Below, one piece after another: positions 18,156 through 27,689 of a stretch of DNA of 64,000 nucleotides. Each line of letters begins with the position of its first letter. The stretch's first letter is position 1. This stretch comes from Ancylomarina euxina. GTDB lineage: Bacteria; Bacteroidota; Bacteroidia; Bacteroidales; Marinifilaceae. The notes below the pieces were generated by a model. The model was given only the letters and a program-made list of their open reading frames with translations. It had not been told where the DNA came from and searched no databases. The stretch is from positions 62,001 through 126,000 of the forward strand of contig NZ_QQWG01000006.1 of the NCBI RefSeq assembly GCF_003863355.1, in the 5' to 3' direction. The position numbers and the translations under genes are program-made.

Positions 18156-18182
18156 TATAATATAATCAACAACATCCTGTTT

Positions 18183-18968
18183 ATGAGAGCTATTCTACCC
18201 TTATCGATTATTGCCCTGAGTTTATTGTTATTCTCATGTCAAAAAGAATCTAAGCATTCTGGCTATGTAGATGAAAACGAAGCTTTAGTTGAAGATTTAA
18301 AAAAAGTATCTGGTGATTCAAGAACCTATAACTACGATTTTAAAATTCTGGAAGAGCCTAAATCAGAGGGTGTCAGTTACTATGAACCAACCTCTATTAA
18401 TGAAGCCTTTACAAGTATTCCTAAAGAAATGAAGGATGCCATTCACTTGCCAAACGTAGGTAGTTTCCCTTTTACTTCTGGCACTGAGATGGCTAACATT
18501 GTAACATTTTGGAATAAAACGAATAAGCTCATTTTTGAAATTCAGATTTCTTATTTTGAAAATGGAGCTGGATACAAGGCTGACAATCAAGATTTCTTTA
18601 TTATATCAGCAACCCAGTTGGCTGATAATCCATTTATAGACACCAGTTCTGAAGAGGATCCAATCGATTTATGGATTGAAGAATTTAATATGAACGGCAT
18701 AGAAGGTCCCGAAGAAGTTGTAATCTATCGAAAATTAGATCTAACTCCTGACTATCCCTTATTCTTCAAAAATTGGCAACAAAATTGGTCAACCATGTAC
18801 GCATACTATTCATATGATTCAAGCAAAAGCCTGATTGAGCACACGTCAACGGGTTCAAAAATGTATTATGCCTGGCACAAAGGTTTAATATTCCAAATTG
18901 GGTATAAGTTTGCAGATGACACCATCGATATGGAAGCCGTTGTTCGTAATATTATTTTAGGTTCTTAA
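18183..18968 (+). CDS. hypothetical lipoprotein
   Basis: 261 residues from the ATG that gives a clean lipoprotein signal (MRAILPLSIIALSLLLFSCQ, lipobox cysteine 19). The mature part is acidic, rich in aromatic residues and has no motif I recognise. It contains blocks such as FKNWQQNWSTMYAYYSYDSS and YYAWHKGLIFQIGYKF that suggest a beta-rich fold. Its stop is one base from the convergent esterase stop. Confidence 0.75.
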   Translation: MRAILPLSIIALSLLLFSCQKESKHSGYVDENEALVEDLKKVSGDSRTYNYDFKILEEPKSEGVSYYEPTSINEAFTSIPKEMKDAIHLPNVGSFPFTSGTEMANIVTFWNKTNKLIFEIQISYFENGAGYKADNQDFFIISATQLADNPFIDTSSEEDPIDLWIEEFNMNGIEGPEEVVIYRKLDLTPDYPLFFKNWQQNWSTMYAYYSYDSSKSLIEHTSTGSKMYYAWHKGLIFQIGYKFADDTIDMEAVVRNIILGS

Positions 18969-18969
18969 A

Positions 18970-19782
18970 TTATAAACCTTCACAATGCCTTTTTAGGTGT
19001 CGCAAGCCATTCTGTATACCTTCATCAGAATAGTGATGCCAAAAGCTGTCAAAGCCATGCTCTACTCCATGCAGATACTCAAAGCTATGGGGTAGTTTTA
19101 TTTCATCCAGATAGTCATGCATAGCAAAACTCGCTTTTCTATTCTGATCTCTTACAAAACGATCTTCAGTCCCAATTTCCAGATAAAGCTTAACCCCAGA
19201 GTCAATTAATGTTTGACGATTATCACTTACCATTTCTTTGTTTAAGGCAAGGCTGTAATCGCTTACGTAGCCCATAGAAATGACCGATTTAAAACTATTG
19301 GGATATTTAAACAAATAGTGTAGAGCACCTCCTCCTCCTCTGGAGTGACCTTCAATCGAAACACCTTCCTTCACTCCACCTGCTTTAAAATTAGCTCTAC
19401 AAAACTCTATAAACTCACCATTCAGTTCGGGTATTAGCAAAGCTTCATTTTCGGGAGTAAACCATTGAATCAAATCTCTGTTTTCATCCCCCCGAACACC
19501 AGCAATGACAACATCTGGGATTTTTTTCAACTTAATCCATTGATTTAAGTCCTCAGCCCTAACATACTTTGAAAAAGTTTCTTCATCACCTCCCTGACCG
19601 TGTAAAAATAAAATCAATCTATAACTTCGATTAGGATCCCAGTTGGGTGGTAAGTAAACAAAGTACGGTACCTGAGCTCTCACCATTGACTCAAATGAGG
19701 ATATGGTATATTTTCCTATGGCTCTAGTTATATCGAAGGCTAATGTCATTTCTAATAGATCTGTTGAATCGATTAACATCAA
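18970..19782 (-). CDS. alpha/beta hydrolase (esterase/prolyl-oligopeptidase type)
   Basis: 270 residues. The oxyanion region is YRLILFLHGQGGDEETF. The nucleophile elbow is GHSRGGGG (GxSxG), a later acid lies around ETGTEDRF, and the histidine is in GVEHGFDSFWHHY. The fold resembles esterase D/feruloyl-esterase-like hydrolases. No signal peptide is visible, so it is probably cytoplasmic. The start could also be the second or twelfth codon. Confidence 0.88.
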   Translation of the reverse strand: MMLIDSTDLLEMTLAFDITRAIGKYTISSFESMVRAQVPYFVYLPPNWDPNRSYRLILFLHGQGGDEETFSKYVRAEDLNQWIKLKKIPDVVIAGVRGDENRDLIQWFTPENEALLIPELNGEFIEFCRANFKAGGVKEGVSIEGHSRGGGGALHYLFKYPNSFKSVISMGYVSDYSLALNKEMVSDNRQTLIDSGVKLYLEIGTEDRFVRDQNRKASFAMHDYLDEIKLPHSFEYLHGVEHGFDSFWHHYSDEGIQNGLRHLKRHCEGL

Positions 19783-19945
19783 ATCCTATCTTATATATCC
19801 GATGATTTTTCATGATGCTTATCATTCATTGGATAAATTATTGGACTGCTTATTTAAAAAAGCTGTTGAAGTTTAATTGGTATGACAAAAATAGCTTTTT
19901 TCAAAAAAAGAGAGAGATGTTCCAAGCAATTTAAATTTGATACAA

Positions 19946-19981
19946 CAAAAAATCCTGACTGTTCGAAAACGTGTCAGGATT
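19946..19981 (-). terminator. terminator of the arginine/carbamoyl-phosphate operon
   Basis: On the minus strand a 9-bp stem AATCCTGAC/GTCAGGATT with a 13-nt loop runs into T5. It lies 25 nt after the carB stop. Confidence 0.85.
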
Positions 19982-20005
19982 AATTTTGGTTAAACTGTTA
20001 GAAGT

Positions 20006-23000
20006 CTAGGATAAATAGTGGCTATAAGTATTAATATCCAGAGTTTCCAGTGATTTTTTACAGAACGAGTAGATAAATGCACTGGCCAATCTCGCATTCG
20101 TTACTAAAGGTACATTTAGGTCGATTGCGGTACGTCTAATCTGATAGTCGTTAAACAATTCATCTTCGCTTAAATTCTTAGGAATATTGATCACAAAATC
20201 GACCTCTTTACTTCGAATCAAGTCTAGTGCTGTTATTTCCCCTTTTTCATCAGGCCAAGCAACACCTTCTATCTCAACACCATTCTCAGAAAGGAATTTT
20301 GCAGTCCCTCGCGTTCCATATAATTTGTACCCTTTCTTCTGTAGCATCTGAGTACTTTTTAGAAGCTCAATCTTAGAACGAATGGGGCCACTACTGATTA
20401 ACACGCCTTTTTTCGGTATTCGATAACCCACTGATAACATTGATTTTAGTATCGCATCGTAATAATCTGGCCCAATACAGCCTACTTCACCTGTCGAAGC
20501 CATATCAACACCCAGAACCGGATCCGCTTTTGACAATCTTGAGAAAGAGAATTGTGAGGCTTTCACACCAATATTTTCTAATTCAAACATAGATGGCATT
20601 TGAGAAGGAATCGTTCCATTAAGCATCGCTTTGGTAGCCAACTCCACAAAATTGAAGTCCATTACTTTCGAAACAAATGGAAAACTACGGCTAGCTCTTA
20701 AATTACATTCGATCACTTTTATATCGTTATCCTTAGCCAATAATTGCATATTGAAAGGTCCAGTAATATTCAAAGACTTAGCAATCTCTCTTGCAATTTT
20801 ACGAATACGACGAATCGTCTCGAAATAAAGTTTCTGAGGTGGAAATACCAAAGTGGCATCACCAGAATGAACCCCTGCAAACTCGACGTGTTCCGAGATA
20901 GCATCGATCAGGATTTCACCATCTTTTGCGACTCCATCGAACTCAATTTCTTTAGCTTCCTGAATAAACTCACTCACAACCACAGGATATTGTTTAGAAA
21001 CCTGAGTCGCCAAATTTAGGAAATGTTCCAGTTCGTTTTTATTGGATACCACATTCATTGCTGCACCAGACAGTACGTAACTAGGACGAATCAGAACAGG
21101 GAAGTTAACTTCATCAATAAAGGTATGAATGGCCTCAATACTGCTCAATTCCGCCCAACGAGGTTGATCTACACGCAAATCATCGAGCATCGCCGAGAAG
21201 GTTTTTCTATTCTCTGCTCTATCGATACTTTCAGGTGAAGTTCCCAATACCTTCACATCCGAATGATGCAGACGCATAGCAAGATTATTAGGAATCTGAC
21301 CACCCACAGAGACAATCACGCCCTTAGGTTGCTCTAAATCGATAATATCAAGCACTCGTTCAAATGATAGTTCATCGAAATATAAACGGTCACATACATC
21401 ATAGTCCGTACTAACCGTTTCTGGATTGTAGTTAATCATGACCGAACGATAACCTTCTTTCTTCACACCACTTAAGGCATTCACACTGCACCAGTCGAAC
21501 TCGACACTGGAACCAATACGATAAGCTCCCGATCCCAAAACGATAACCGATTTATTGTCATTCTCATAAACCAGATCATTTTCACTACCACTATAAGTTA
21601 AATACAAGTAGTTGGTTTGAGCAGGATATTCAGCTGCAAGCGTATCAATTTGCTTCACAACTGGAGTAATTCCAAGTTTCTTACGGGCATTTCTAACCTG
21701 TAAAAGCTCCGGTTCCATATTGCCATCTTCGGGTTTTAGAACAAAGCGAGCAATCTGAAAATCAGAGAAACCATATACCTTAGATTTTCGGAAGAGATCA
21801 GTACCTAAAGAATTCAATTCATTAACTTTCTGAAGCTCCCATTTTAGCTTGCTAATATTCTCCAACTTACTCAAGAACCACTTATCAATAGCAGTTAGGT
21901 CATGGATTTGATTCACCGTATAGCCTTTTTCGAAGGCTTGAGCAATGGCAAATATCCTCATATCTGTAGGGTTAGCCAATTCTTTATCAACATCCTCGAA
22001 CTTGGAATTTTTGTTGCCTACAAAACCATGCATGCCCTGTCCTATCATTCGAAGTCCTTTCTGAATGGCCTCCTCAAAGTTTCGACCAATGGCCATCACT
22101 TCTCCAACCGATTTCATACTAGATCCGATTTCCTTAGTCACGCCTTCGAACTTGTTCAAATCCCAACGAGGTATTTTACACACCACATAGTCGAGTGCTG
22201 GCTCAAAACAAGCTGTTGTAGTTTTGGTTACCGCATTTTTCAGATCCTGAAGCGCATAACCCAATCCTAACTTAGCCGCTACGAAAGCCAATGGATAACC
22301 TGTCGCTTTTGAAGCAAGCGCAGAAGAACGAGACAGACGTGCATTCACCTCAATTACACGGTAATCCTCCGAGTTTGGATCCAAAGCATACTGGACATTA
22401 CATTCTCCAACCACACCAAAGTGACGAATAATCTTAAGGGCAAGCGATCTTAGCTTGTGATATTCTGAGTTGGTTAGTGTTTGTGATGGTGCAATAACGA
22501 TACTTTCACCCGTATGAATTCCAAGAGGGTCAAAATTTTCCATATTACAAACCGTAATACAGTTGTCATAGGCATCACGAACTACTTCATATTCTACCTC
22601 TTTCCATCCCTTCAGGGACTCTTCAACTAAAATTTGAGATGAGTAGGACAAAGCATTTTCAGCTAAGACTCTTAGCTCATCCATATTGTTACAAAAACCT
22701 GAACCTTGACCACCCAAAGTAAAAGCAGCACGAACAATGATTGGAAAACCTAATGTTCCTGCAGCATTCAAAGCATCATCGATTGAACCTACAGCCATAC
22801 TCTTTGGCGTTTTCACATCGATAGAGCGAAGTTCCTGAGCAAATATTTCTCTATCTTCAGTTTTAATGATGGTCTCAATAGGTGTTCCTAAGACCTTCAG
22901 ATTATATTTTTTAAGCGTTCCAGCATTAAAGAGCTCAATACCGCAATTCAGGGCCGTTTGTCCTCCAAAAGCTAATAGAATACCATCAGGCTTCTCTTTA

Positions 23001-23230
23001 AGAATCACTTGTTCTACAAAATAAGGTGTTATAGGTAGAAAATAGATTTCATCTGCAATACCCTTTGAAGTTTGAACCGTAGCAATATTAGGATTAATCA
23101 GTACCGTTTTGATACCTTCCTCTTTCATCGCTTTAAGAGCCTGAGATCCTGAGTAATCAAATTCACCCGCTTCACCAATCTTAAGCGCTCCTGAACCTAA
23201 TACCAATACTTTCTTTATATTATGAGTCAT
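20006..23230 (-). CDS. carB: carbamoyl-phosphate synthase large subunit
   Basis: Makes carbamoyl phosphate from bicarbonate, ammonia and two ATP for arginine and pyrimidine synthesis. The 1074-residue length is full. The first ATP-grasp half (1-400) starts VLVLGSGALKIGEAGEFDYS. The second half starts at about 555 (VIVLGSGAYRIGSSVEFDW). Both carry the RLSRSSALASKATGYP / NLRASRSFPFVSKV type motifs. The C-terminal MGS-like domain (about 935-1074, GVLISSGPIRSKIELLKST, LYGTRGTAKFL) would bind allosteric effectors. It is the last gene of the operon. Confidence 0.98.
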   Translation of the reverse strand: MTHNIKKVLVLGSGALKIGEAGEFDYSGSQALKAMKEEGIKTVLINPNIATVQTSKGIADEIYFLPITPYFVEQVILKEKPDGILLAFGGQTALNCGIELFNAGTLKKYNLKVLGTPIETIIKTEDREIFAQELRSIDVKTPKSMAVGSIDDALNAAGTLGFPIIVRAAFTLGGQGSGFCNNMDELRVLAENALSYSSQILVEESLKGWKEVEYEVVRDAYDNCITVCNMENFDPLGIHTGESIVIAPSQTLTNSEYHKLRSLALKIIRHFGVVGECNVQYALDPNSEDYRVIEVNARLSRSSALASKATGYPLAFVAAKLGLGYALQDLKNAVTKTTTACFEPALDYVVCKIPRWDLNKFEGVTKEIGSSMKSVGEVMAIGRNFEEAIQKGLRMIGQGMHGFVGNKNSKFEDVDKELANPTDMRIFAIAQAFEKGYTVNQIHDLTAIDKWFLSKLENISKLKWELQKVNELNSLGTDLFRKSKVYGFSDFQIARFVLKPEDGNMEPELLQVRNARKKLGITPVVKQIDTLAAEYPAQTNYLYLTYSGSENDLVYENDNKSVIVLGSGAYRIGSSVEFDWCSVNALSGVKKEGYRSVMINYNPETVSTDYDVCDRLYFDELSFERVLDIIDLEQPKGVIVSVGGQIPNNLAMRLHHSDVKVLGTSPESIDRAENRKTFSAMLDDLRVDQPRWAELSSIEAIHTFIDEVNFPVLIRPSYVLSGAAMNVVSNKNELEHFLNLATQVSKQYPVVVSEFIQEAKEIEFDGVAKDGEILIDAISEHVEFAGVHSGDATLVFPPQKLYFETIRRIRKIAREIAKSLNITGPFNMQLLAKDNDIKVIECNLRASRSFPFVSKVMDFNFVELATKAMLNGTIPSQMPSMFELENIGVKASQFSFSRLSKADPVLGVDMASTGEVGCIGPDYYDAILKSMLSVGYRIPKKGVLISSGPIRSKIELLKSTQMLQKKGYKLYGTRGTAKFLSENGVEIEGVAWPDEKGEITALDLIRSKEVDFVINIPKNLSEDELFNDYQIRRTAIDLNVPLVTNARLASAFIYSFCKKSLETLDINTYSHYLS

Positions 23231-23292
23231 GTTTTTTTGAGTTAATGTTAAGTCACTTTTCCTTCAATTTTTCTCCTTTTACACTTCAACCT

Positions 23293-24375
23293 TTATACTT
23301 TATCCTTGTATGTTTCCATCATTCCAATGAAATCGTCGAATAAGAATTCTGTATCAGTTGGCCCACTTGAGGCTTCAGGGTGGAACTGAGATGCAAAGAA
23401 AGGCTTCGTTTTGTGCTTAATTCCCTCACAGGTATTATCATTAGCATTTTCAAACAAAACCTCCCAATCCGATGGTAATGTTGCCGTATCGATAGCATAA
23501 CCATGATTTTGAGAGGTGATGTAACAACGCTTGGTACCTTTTAAAAGCACGGGTTGATTGTGTGATCGATGACCATATTTTAGTTTATAGGTATCAGCTC
23601 CTGCAGCTAAAGCCATTAGCTGAGTCCCCAGACAAATACCCATAATTGGTTTATCCTGACCAATAGCAGTTTTAACATGTTCTATGGCTTTCACATTCAA
23701 TTTTGGATCACCAGGTCCGTTTGAGATAAACAGGCCATCGTAATCTTCATTCGTAAAGTCAAAATCGTAAGGAACACGGGTGATTGTTGTATCACGCTTC
23801 AACAAGCAACGAATGATATTATTCTTCACACCACAGTCCAAAAGAAGAACTTTGTGTTTTCCCTTACCGTAAGTCTTTATTTCTGTAGTGCTGACTTCAG
23901 AAACAAGATGACGAGAATTTGGATCGATAAAAGGAACGTCCTGATCATCTACAACAATCTTAGCCTTCATGCTTCCTCCATTTCGAAGCTTCTTTGTTAA
24001 TGCTCGCGTATCCACACCATAAATACCTGGAATCTGATGCTCTTTCATCCAATCGGATAGACTTAAACTCGCATTCCAGTGACTAAAATCCTCGGTATAA
24101 TCCGATACGACAAAACCCGAAAGTTGAATCTTCTCCGATTCGAAATGACGAAACAAATCATCTTCTTTTCTGTCTCCTGGCACGCCATAATTTCCAATCA
24201 AAGGAAAGGTTGTCACCAAAATTTGTCCACGATACGATGGATCACTCAAACTTTCAGGATAACCTGTCATAGCCGTATTAAAGACCATTTCTCCTGCCAC
24301 AGATCCTTCATAACCAAAAGAAGTTCCATGATACTCGCTACCATCTTCTAGTATTAACTTTGCTTGTTTCAACAT
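23293..24375 (-). CDS. carA: carbamoyl-phosphate synthase small subunit
   Basis: A glutaminase subunit that feeds ammonia to CarB. Of 360 residues, the N-terminal domain begins AKLILEDGSEYHGTSFGYEG. The class I glutamine amidotransferase domain has the nucleophile in GICLGTQLMALA and the His/Glu pair in FHPEASSGPTDTEFLFDDF. The residue after CLG is Thr rather than the common His. The intergenic distance to carB is 62 nt and to argH 57 nt, consistent with one transcript. Confidence 0.97.
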   Translation of the reverse strand: MLKQAKLILEDGSEYHGTSFGYEGSVAGEMVFNTAMTGYPESLSDPSYRGQILVTTFPLIGNYGVPGDRKEDDLFRHFESEKIQLSGFVVSDYTEDFSHWNASLSLSDWMKEHQIPGIYGVDTRALTKKLRNGGSMKAKIVVDDQDVPFIDPNSRHLVSEVSTTEIKTYGKGKHKVLLLDCGVKNNIIRCLLKRDTTITRVPYDFDFTNEDYDGLFISNGPGDPKLNVKAIEHVKTAIGQDKPIMGICLGTQLMALAAGADTYKLKYGHRSHNQPVLLKGTKRCYITSQNHGYAIDTATLPSDWEVLFENANDNTCEGIKHKTKPFFASQFHPEASSGPTDTEFLFDDFIGMMETYKDKV

Positions 24376-24432
24376 AAATTGTAATTATATAATGGTTGTT
24401 TATTATTCTTTGTTCTATTGTCTTATAAGTTA

Positions 24433-25770
24433 CTAACTTCTCCCCAATAAATTTTGATAGGCTTGATCGATCTTATCGAAATTAAATGCTGAAATCGTTT
24501 TTTCCAGTTTTTGTTTGATCTCATCATTACATAGATTCCCAATACTCCCTTCGTGCTGATGTTTCAAATCTCCTTCAAACTTAAATTCTCCTGATTCAAC
24601 CAATGCACCGACCTCTTTGTAGGCATCACGGAAAGGAACACCCTTAAGAACCAATTCATTGACCATCTCAACGGTAAAGAGATATTGATACCTTTCATCA
24701 TTCAGCAAATCCTCATTAACCTTAACATTCGACAACATAGTTTTAGTCATCTCTAAACAAGAGATTAGCTGATCGAATGCCGGCATAAAAAACTCTTTGG
24801 TGAGCTGATAATCTCTATGATATCCCGAAGGCAAATTTGAGCTTACAGCTTGTATTTGTGTTGGCAAAACCTGTAATGAATTCGCTTTAGCTCTTACCAA
24901 TTCAAAAACATCGGGGTTCTTTTTGTGCGGCATAATGCTACTACCCGTAGTAAACTCGTCAGCAAAGCTGATAAAACCAAAATTCTGAGAGTTATACAAA
25001 CAAGCATCCATGGCCAGTTTACCAATGGTATAGGCCATATTGGATAGAGCAGACACAACGGCAAACTCCATTTTCCCTCTCCCCATTTGTGCGTAAACCA
25101 CATTATAATTCAGGTCATCAAAGCCAAGCAAGTCCGTAGTCATCTTACGATCAAGAGGAAATGATGAACCATATCCTGCACCTGAACCCAGAGGATTCTG
25201 ATCGACAATTTTAAAAGCAGATTGTAGTAGTCTCAAGTCATCGCTCAATGCCTCTGCATAAGCGCCGAACCACAAGCCAAATGAAGATGGCATGGCCACT
25301 TGCAAATGCGTATAACCTGGGATCAATATATCCTTGTATTTCTCGGAATTTCCGATCAGAACATTAAAAAGTTCTTGTGTTTTATTGACAAGCTGCTCAA
25401 TCTTATGACGTGTGAATAGTTTCAAATCGAGTAAAACCTGATCGTTTCTCGAACGGCCAGAGTGAATCTTCTTTCCCACATCACCTAAAGTCTGAGTCAG
25501 AAGAAATTCTACTTGTGAGTGCACATCTTCAATACCCTCTTCAATCACAAAATGACCCTCTTCAATATCAACAAATATCTTTTGTAGCTCCTTCTCAATC
25601 AGAACAAGTTCTTTAGGGTCTAATAAATTGATACTTGCCAACATCTTACAATGCGCTAATGATCCCAATACATCAAAGGGAGCCAATTGCAAATCAAGTT
25701 CACGATCTTTGCCAACTGTAAAGCTTTCAACATTCTGATTAACCTTTGTACCTTTATCCCAAAGTTTCAT
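24433..25770 (-). CDS. argH: argininosuccinate lyase
   Basis: The last step of arginine synthesis: splits argininosuccinate to arginine and fumarate. 445 residues. The fumarase/ASL signature GSSIMPHKKNPD is present, with HSGRSRNDQVLLDL and HLQVAMPSSFGLWFGAYAEAL. It is followed closely by carA. Confidence 0.97.
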   Translation of the reverse strand: MKLWDKGTKVNQNVESFTVGKDRELDLQLAPFDVLGSLAHCKMLASINLLDPKELVLIEKELQKIFVDIEEGHFVIEEGIEDVHSQVEFLLTQTLGDVGKKIHSGRSRNDQVLLDLKLFTRHKIEQLVNKTQELFNVLIGNSEKYKDILIPGYTHLQVAMPSSFGLWFGAYAEALSDDLRLLQSAFKIVDQNPLGSGAGYGSSFPLDRKMTTDLLGFDDLNYNVVYAQMGRGKMEFAVVSALSNMAYTIGKLAMDACLYNSQNFGFISFADEFTTGSSIMPHKKNPDVFELVRAKANSLQVLPTQIQAVSSNLPSGYHRDYQLTKEFFMPAFDQLISCLEMTKTMLSNVKVNEDLLNDERYQYLFTVEMVNELVLKGVPFRDAYKEVGALVESGEFKFEGDLKHQHEGSIGNLCNDEIKQKLEKTISAFNFDKIDQAYQNLLGRS

Positions 25771-25837
25771 ACTTTTCTTTTTTATTTACCAATAACCATT
25801 AGCTATATGCCACCTTTTCACTTTCCCCTTTTCCACT

Positions 25838-26911
25838 TTAACCTTGTATTTCTAGACCATTCAATAGTTGGTAATAGATCTCAACACCTTCTTCTATTTC
25901 AAACAAATAGATAAATTCATTAGCCGTATGTGATCGAGCTGAATCCCCAGGTCCAAACTTTAAAGTTGGAAAACCTTTCATAATGGCCTGATCCGAAGTC
26001 GTAGGTGAACCGTAATAGCTTCGTCCCATCTTAATTCCTGCCTGCACAAGAGGGTGATTCAAATTAATTCCCGATGAATTCATTCGAAAAGATCGAGCTT
26101 TTACATCACTCTCGATTTGCTGATCAATCAGTTCAAAAAGGTCTTGATTGCTATAGTGTTCATTACTTCTCACATCCACAACAAAACGGCAACTATCAGG
26201 TACCACATTGTGCTGGCTTCCTGCAGCAATCTGAGTCACAGTCATTTTCACTGGCCCAAGTATTTCTGATTCCTTATCGAACTTGTAAGTTTGAAACCAT
26301 TGTAAATCCTTCATGGCTTTGTCAATAGCATTAACGCCTTCACCTCTGGCCGCATGACCCGAAACACCCTTGGTTTCAACATCCAAAACCATCAGACCTT
26401 TTTCGGCGATAGCCATCTGCATAAGGGTGGGTTCACCAACAATTCCCAAATCGATTTTCCCAATCTCCTTTTGAATCAATTCAAATCCATTTTTGCCAGA
26501 TATCTCTTCTTCAGCCGAAGCAGCAAAAACCAGATTGTAGTCTTGCTCCTTTTCATCAAGTGCTAGAAATGTTGCCATTAGAGAGCACAAACAACCTCCC
26601 GCATCATTCGATCCCAATCCGTATAATTTCCCATCTTCAACAAGTGGTTGAAAAGGATCCTTAGTCCAGGATGCCGAAGCATTTACGGTATCTAAATGCG
26701 AGTTTAAAAGCAATAAAGCTTTGTCCTCAGCATTATGTTTCCCATAGACCCAAACATTATTCCCTTTTCTATGGGTTTGATATTGGTAGCTTTGAAGCAC
26801 TTGCTCCATCAAATCAGCAGCTAAGTTTTCCTCCTTACTGTAGGACTGTATCGCAATCAAACCCTTTAAGGTTTCAATTGCCAAAGCTTTATATATCTCT
26901 AAATTCTTCAT
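25838..26911 (-). CDS. argE: N-acetyl(or succinyl)ornithine deacylase, M20 family
   Basis: Removes the acyl group from acylornithine or acylcitrulline during arginine synthesis. I chose the ATG at 26911 (MKNLEIYKALAIETL). It overlaps the argB stop as ATGA and avoids an extension into argB, giving 357 residues. The M20 metal site shows LLNSHLDTVNAS, GSNDAGGCLCSL and AAEEEISGKNGFE, and SGHAARGEGVNA is in the dimerisation domain. Some Bacteroidota use succinylated intermediates; the sequence alone does not settle which acyl group is used. Confidence 0.9.
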   Translation of the reverse strand: MKNLEIYKALAIETLKGLIAIQSYSKEENLAADLMEQVLQSYQYQTHRKGNNVWVYGKHNAEDKALLLLNSHLDTVNASASWTKDPFQPLVEDGKLYGLGSNDAGGCLCSLMATFLALDEKEQDYNLVFAASAEEEISGKNGFELIQKEIGKIDLGIVGEPTLMQMAIAEKGLMVLDVETKGVSGHAARGEGVNAIDKAMKDLQWFQTYKFDKESEILGPVKMTVTQIAAGSQHNVVPDSCRFVVDVRSNEHYSNQDLFELIDQQIESDVKARSFRMNSSGINLNHPLVQAGIKMGRSYYGSPTTSDQAIMKGFPTLKFGPGDSARSHTANEFIYLFEIEEGVEIYYQLLNGLEIQG

Positions 26912-27687
26912 GAACATTCGATTAATTGGGTGCCACAACATTCATCTTTAGCGAGTATCAACAGATCTCCAATAATAACTTGTACGCCTTTATCAAAAGC
27001 TCTAAAAGCATTCTCTGCCTTTGGTAGCATTCCCTTGTTTATTGATCCATTTTCTTTCATTTCCTGATATAGATTCATATCTAATCGTTTCAGAAAACTC
27101 ATATCATCCTCAGGATTAATCAAAACCCCCGGCTTTTCAAATGAATAAATCAACTTAACCTGATACTGCTGACTTAATGCAATAGCTAATTCCGTTGCAA
27201 CCGTATCGGCATTGGTATTCAAGAGCTGCCCTTTACCATCGTGTGTGATGGCCGAAAGAACTAAAACTTTATCTTGTTCGATGTAGGTCGCTAGAGCTTC
27301 AGTATTCACCTCAAGAACATCACCTACATAGCCATAATCGATACTGGCATGCTGACGTTTCTCAGCCAAAATCAAATTATCATCCGCACCACAAAGACCG
27401 ATTGCTTGCTGATTCAAAGCTTGAAGACCAGCAACAATCTTTTTATTAATCCAACCGGCATACACCATGCTAACCACCTTTAAAGTCTCGGCATTGGTAA
27501 TTCTTCGTCCATCAATCATTGGCGAGCTAATACCCAACTGTTTGGCCATATCTGTGGCTAATTTGCCTCCTCCATGAACCAAAAGTTTAGCCCCTTCTAT
27601 TTTTGCAAAAGCTTCAAGACTTGCGGACAGCTTACTTTCATCGTCGATCAGATTGCCTCCAATTTTTACTAGCGTTAGTTCCTTCAT
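26908..27687 (-). CDS. argB: acetylglutamate kinase
   Basis: Phosphorylates N-acylglutamate. A 259-residue amino-acid-kinase fold with KIGGNLIDDE (phosphate-binding Lys) at the start, LVHGGGKLATDMAKQLG, DGRRITNAETLKVVSMV, and NTNADTVATELAIAL near the nucleotide site. The gene is 2 nt after argD and overlaps argE by 4 nt. The C-terminus is cysteine-rich (ECCGTQLIECS). Confidence 0.96.
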   Translation of the reverse strand: MKELTLVKIGGNLIDDESKLSASLEAFAKIEGAKLLVHGGGKLATDMAKQLGISSPMIDGRRITNAETLKVVSMVYAGWINKKIVAGLQALNQQAIGLCGADDNLILAEKRQHASIDYGYVGDVLEVNTEALATYIEQDKVLVLSAITHDGKGQLLNTNADTVATELAIALSQQYQVKLIYSFEKPGVLINPEDDMSFLKRLDMNLYQEMKENGSINKGMLPKAENAFRAFDKGVQVIIGDLLILAKDECCGTQLIECS

Positions 27688-27689
27688 CT

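Noticed and set aside
18153-18182. TTG start for the lipoprotein at 18153
   Set aside because: It overlaps the -7 promoter box, and the ATG at 18183 gives a proper lipoprotein signal.
26912-26941. Upstream ATG for argE
   Set aside because: It would extend 34 nt into argB, while the ATG at 26911 gives the common ATGA overlap and a normal N-terminus.
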